The notes below the pieces were generated by a model. That model worked only from the letters and a program-made list of their open reading frames with translations, did no database searches and had not been told where the DNA came from. The position numbers and the translations under genes are program-made. Below are positions 62,963-64,000 of a DNA stretch of 64,000 bases, one piece after another; within the stretch, counting starts at the first letter, position 1, and every line of letters begins with the position of its first letter. Source of the DNA: Arbacia lixula (lineage: Eukaryota; Echinodermata; Echinoidea; Arbacioida; Arbaciidae); assembly GCA_963669155.1 (NCBI GenBank), contig OZ022594.1, positions 19,906,474 through 19,970,473 on the forward strand, written 5' to 3'.

Positions 62963-64000
62963 GAGCGTGGTGGATGCTTACTATGGTGATGGTTGTCATG
63001 GTGATTGTAGAGATGATAGTGGAGTGCATCTGATGTGATGTACATCATGGGGTAAATCAATTTGCATGAAATGCTCACACATTTTGTGCATCCCCAATAT
63101 TCAGTGATTTCTAGGTGCTTTCAGTTTGATAGCAAAAAATGATGGCAAGAAACGCCAAATAATAACATTTTCAATCAAAATGGAACAGTTAGAACTATCT
63201 GTAAGTACATTGGCAATATGCTTCATCGAATTGTATTGTAATGATTAAAAATGAATCTTGATCATCATAAATGCTATACCTAAATTCTTGCATTGCTAGC
63301 TCCAGTGGTCACATGATAGAAACTCTATGTCATTAGTTCCACACGTCAACAGTTAGAATTGGCAATCCATACGATTGCTTTTGGGACGCATACTTCTGGT
63401 TTTGCAGGGCGCCATATCCTGGTATAGTATACACATATTCAAAGGCACAGAACTCTTCATTTTGACCCTCGGCAAACTTGGATCGACCTGATGACCAATT
63501 TTGGAGATTGGCTGTATCGCGATTAAACAACCTTCTTATTCAAAGAATTGTTCCCACACCATAAATGGAGGAATGAACTTGAAACTCTCACCAGGAAAGC
63601 TGCGAATGTTTACCCCATATTTTCCATAATTTTGCCATTTGGCATCATTGGCCCAGCATTGGGCTGCTTCGCAGAAAGATCACATTTATCACATGTAAAG
63701 TTATAGATTGGAAAAAACTTAATTATACGTGAGATTATAACTAGATTTCAACACGATATATAGTGTGACTTCAGAGTGTAAATATGCAAAAAGCACACAG
63801 AAAAAAGCATGCGTTCAGGACTGGATGTTTACTTCCCAAAAATTAAAGGTAAAAAAATTAAGAGCGCCACAGGTGGTCAGATTCGGAGAGCTATATGTAA
63901 TAGGGAGAGTTGCAGTCAGCTGGGAACCTGATGTCTTAGTTTGCTGTACATGTTGGCTGTGACCGTGAACCTATAGTCCCATATATATAGATTAAGATGA
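62963..64000. other. Presumed intron DNA to the window end
   Basis: AT-rich. No further splice-bounded coding segment was recognised. Confidence 0.4.

Noticed and set aside
63333-63530. 65-codon minus-strand frame with IPGYGALQNQKYASQKQ
   Set aside because: It looks slightly protein-like but matches no family I know and lacks convincing splice sites. Left uncalled.

Overview
This is metazoan nuclear DNA: split genes with GT-AG introns, AATAAA signals, many short foldback transposon derivatives, microsatellites and a long satellite array. The EFHC1-type and basigin/neuroplastin-type genes, together with dispersed repeats headed by ATGCCTCCGCC or GTCTCGCC hairpins, suggest a marine deuterostome. 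A sea urchin such as Strongylocentrotus is my best guess. That is an inference, not a database result.

Layout. (1) 0.5-11.8 kb holds a complete, intact 11-exon gene on the + strand for an EFHC1 (myoclonin-1/Rib72-type) protein of 645 residues, with three DM10 domains and one canonical EF-hand. Its promoter has a forkhead site overlapping an RFX X-box, the expected wiring of a motile-cilium gene. (2) 12.6-18.6 kb is low-complexity DNA: a polypyrimidine tract, then a 200-N assembly gap followed by 2.2 kb of a C-rich minisatellite. (3) 18.85-19.7 kb carries the last two coding exons (transmembrane helix plus cytoplasmic tail) of a basigin/neuroplastin-family membrane protein. I found no Ig-domain exons upstream, and the gap is the likeliest place for them. 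(4) 19.8-24.9 kb is a cluster of transposon derivatives, several carrying perfect DR1 nuclear-receptor motifs, ending in two ~365-bp repeat units with four RFX X-box matches. (5) 24.9-42.2 kb is a purine-strand satellite of 246/214-bp monomers in a 3,175 + 3,025 bp higher-order pattern (6.2-kb super-unit). (6) 42.6-64 kb looks like the 5' part of a third + strand gene: possible noncoding first exons at ~42.7-43.2 kb and 50.8 kb, and a first coding exon at 62,476-62,672 whose ATG has an in-frame stop upstream. Between them lie many foldback elements, a 75-bp tandem array split by a 580-bp transposon, and microsatellites.

The genes do not form a pathway visible from the sequence. The most unusual features are regulatory-looking motifs carried in bulk by repeats (DR1 arrays, X-boxes, p53-type decamers), the highly regular satellite that is open in reading frame on both strands, and at least five foldback elements flanked by TTAA.
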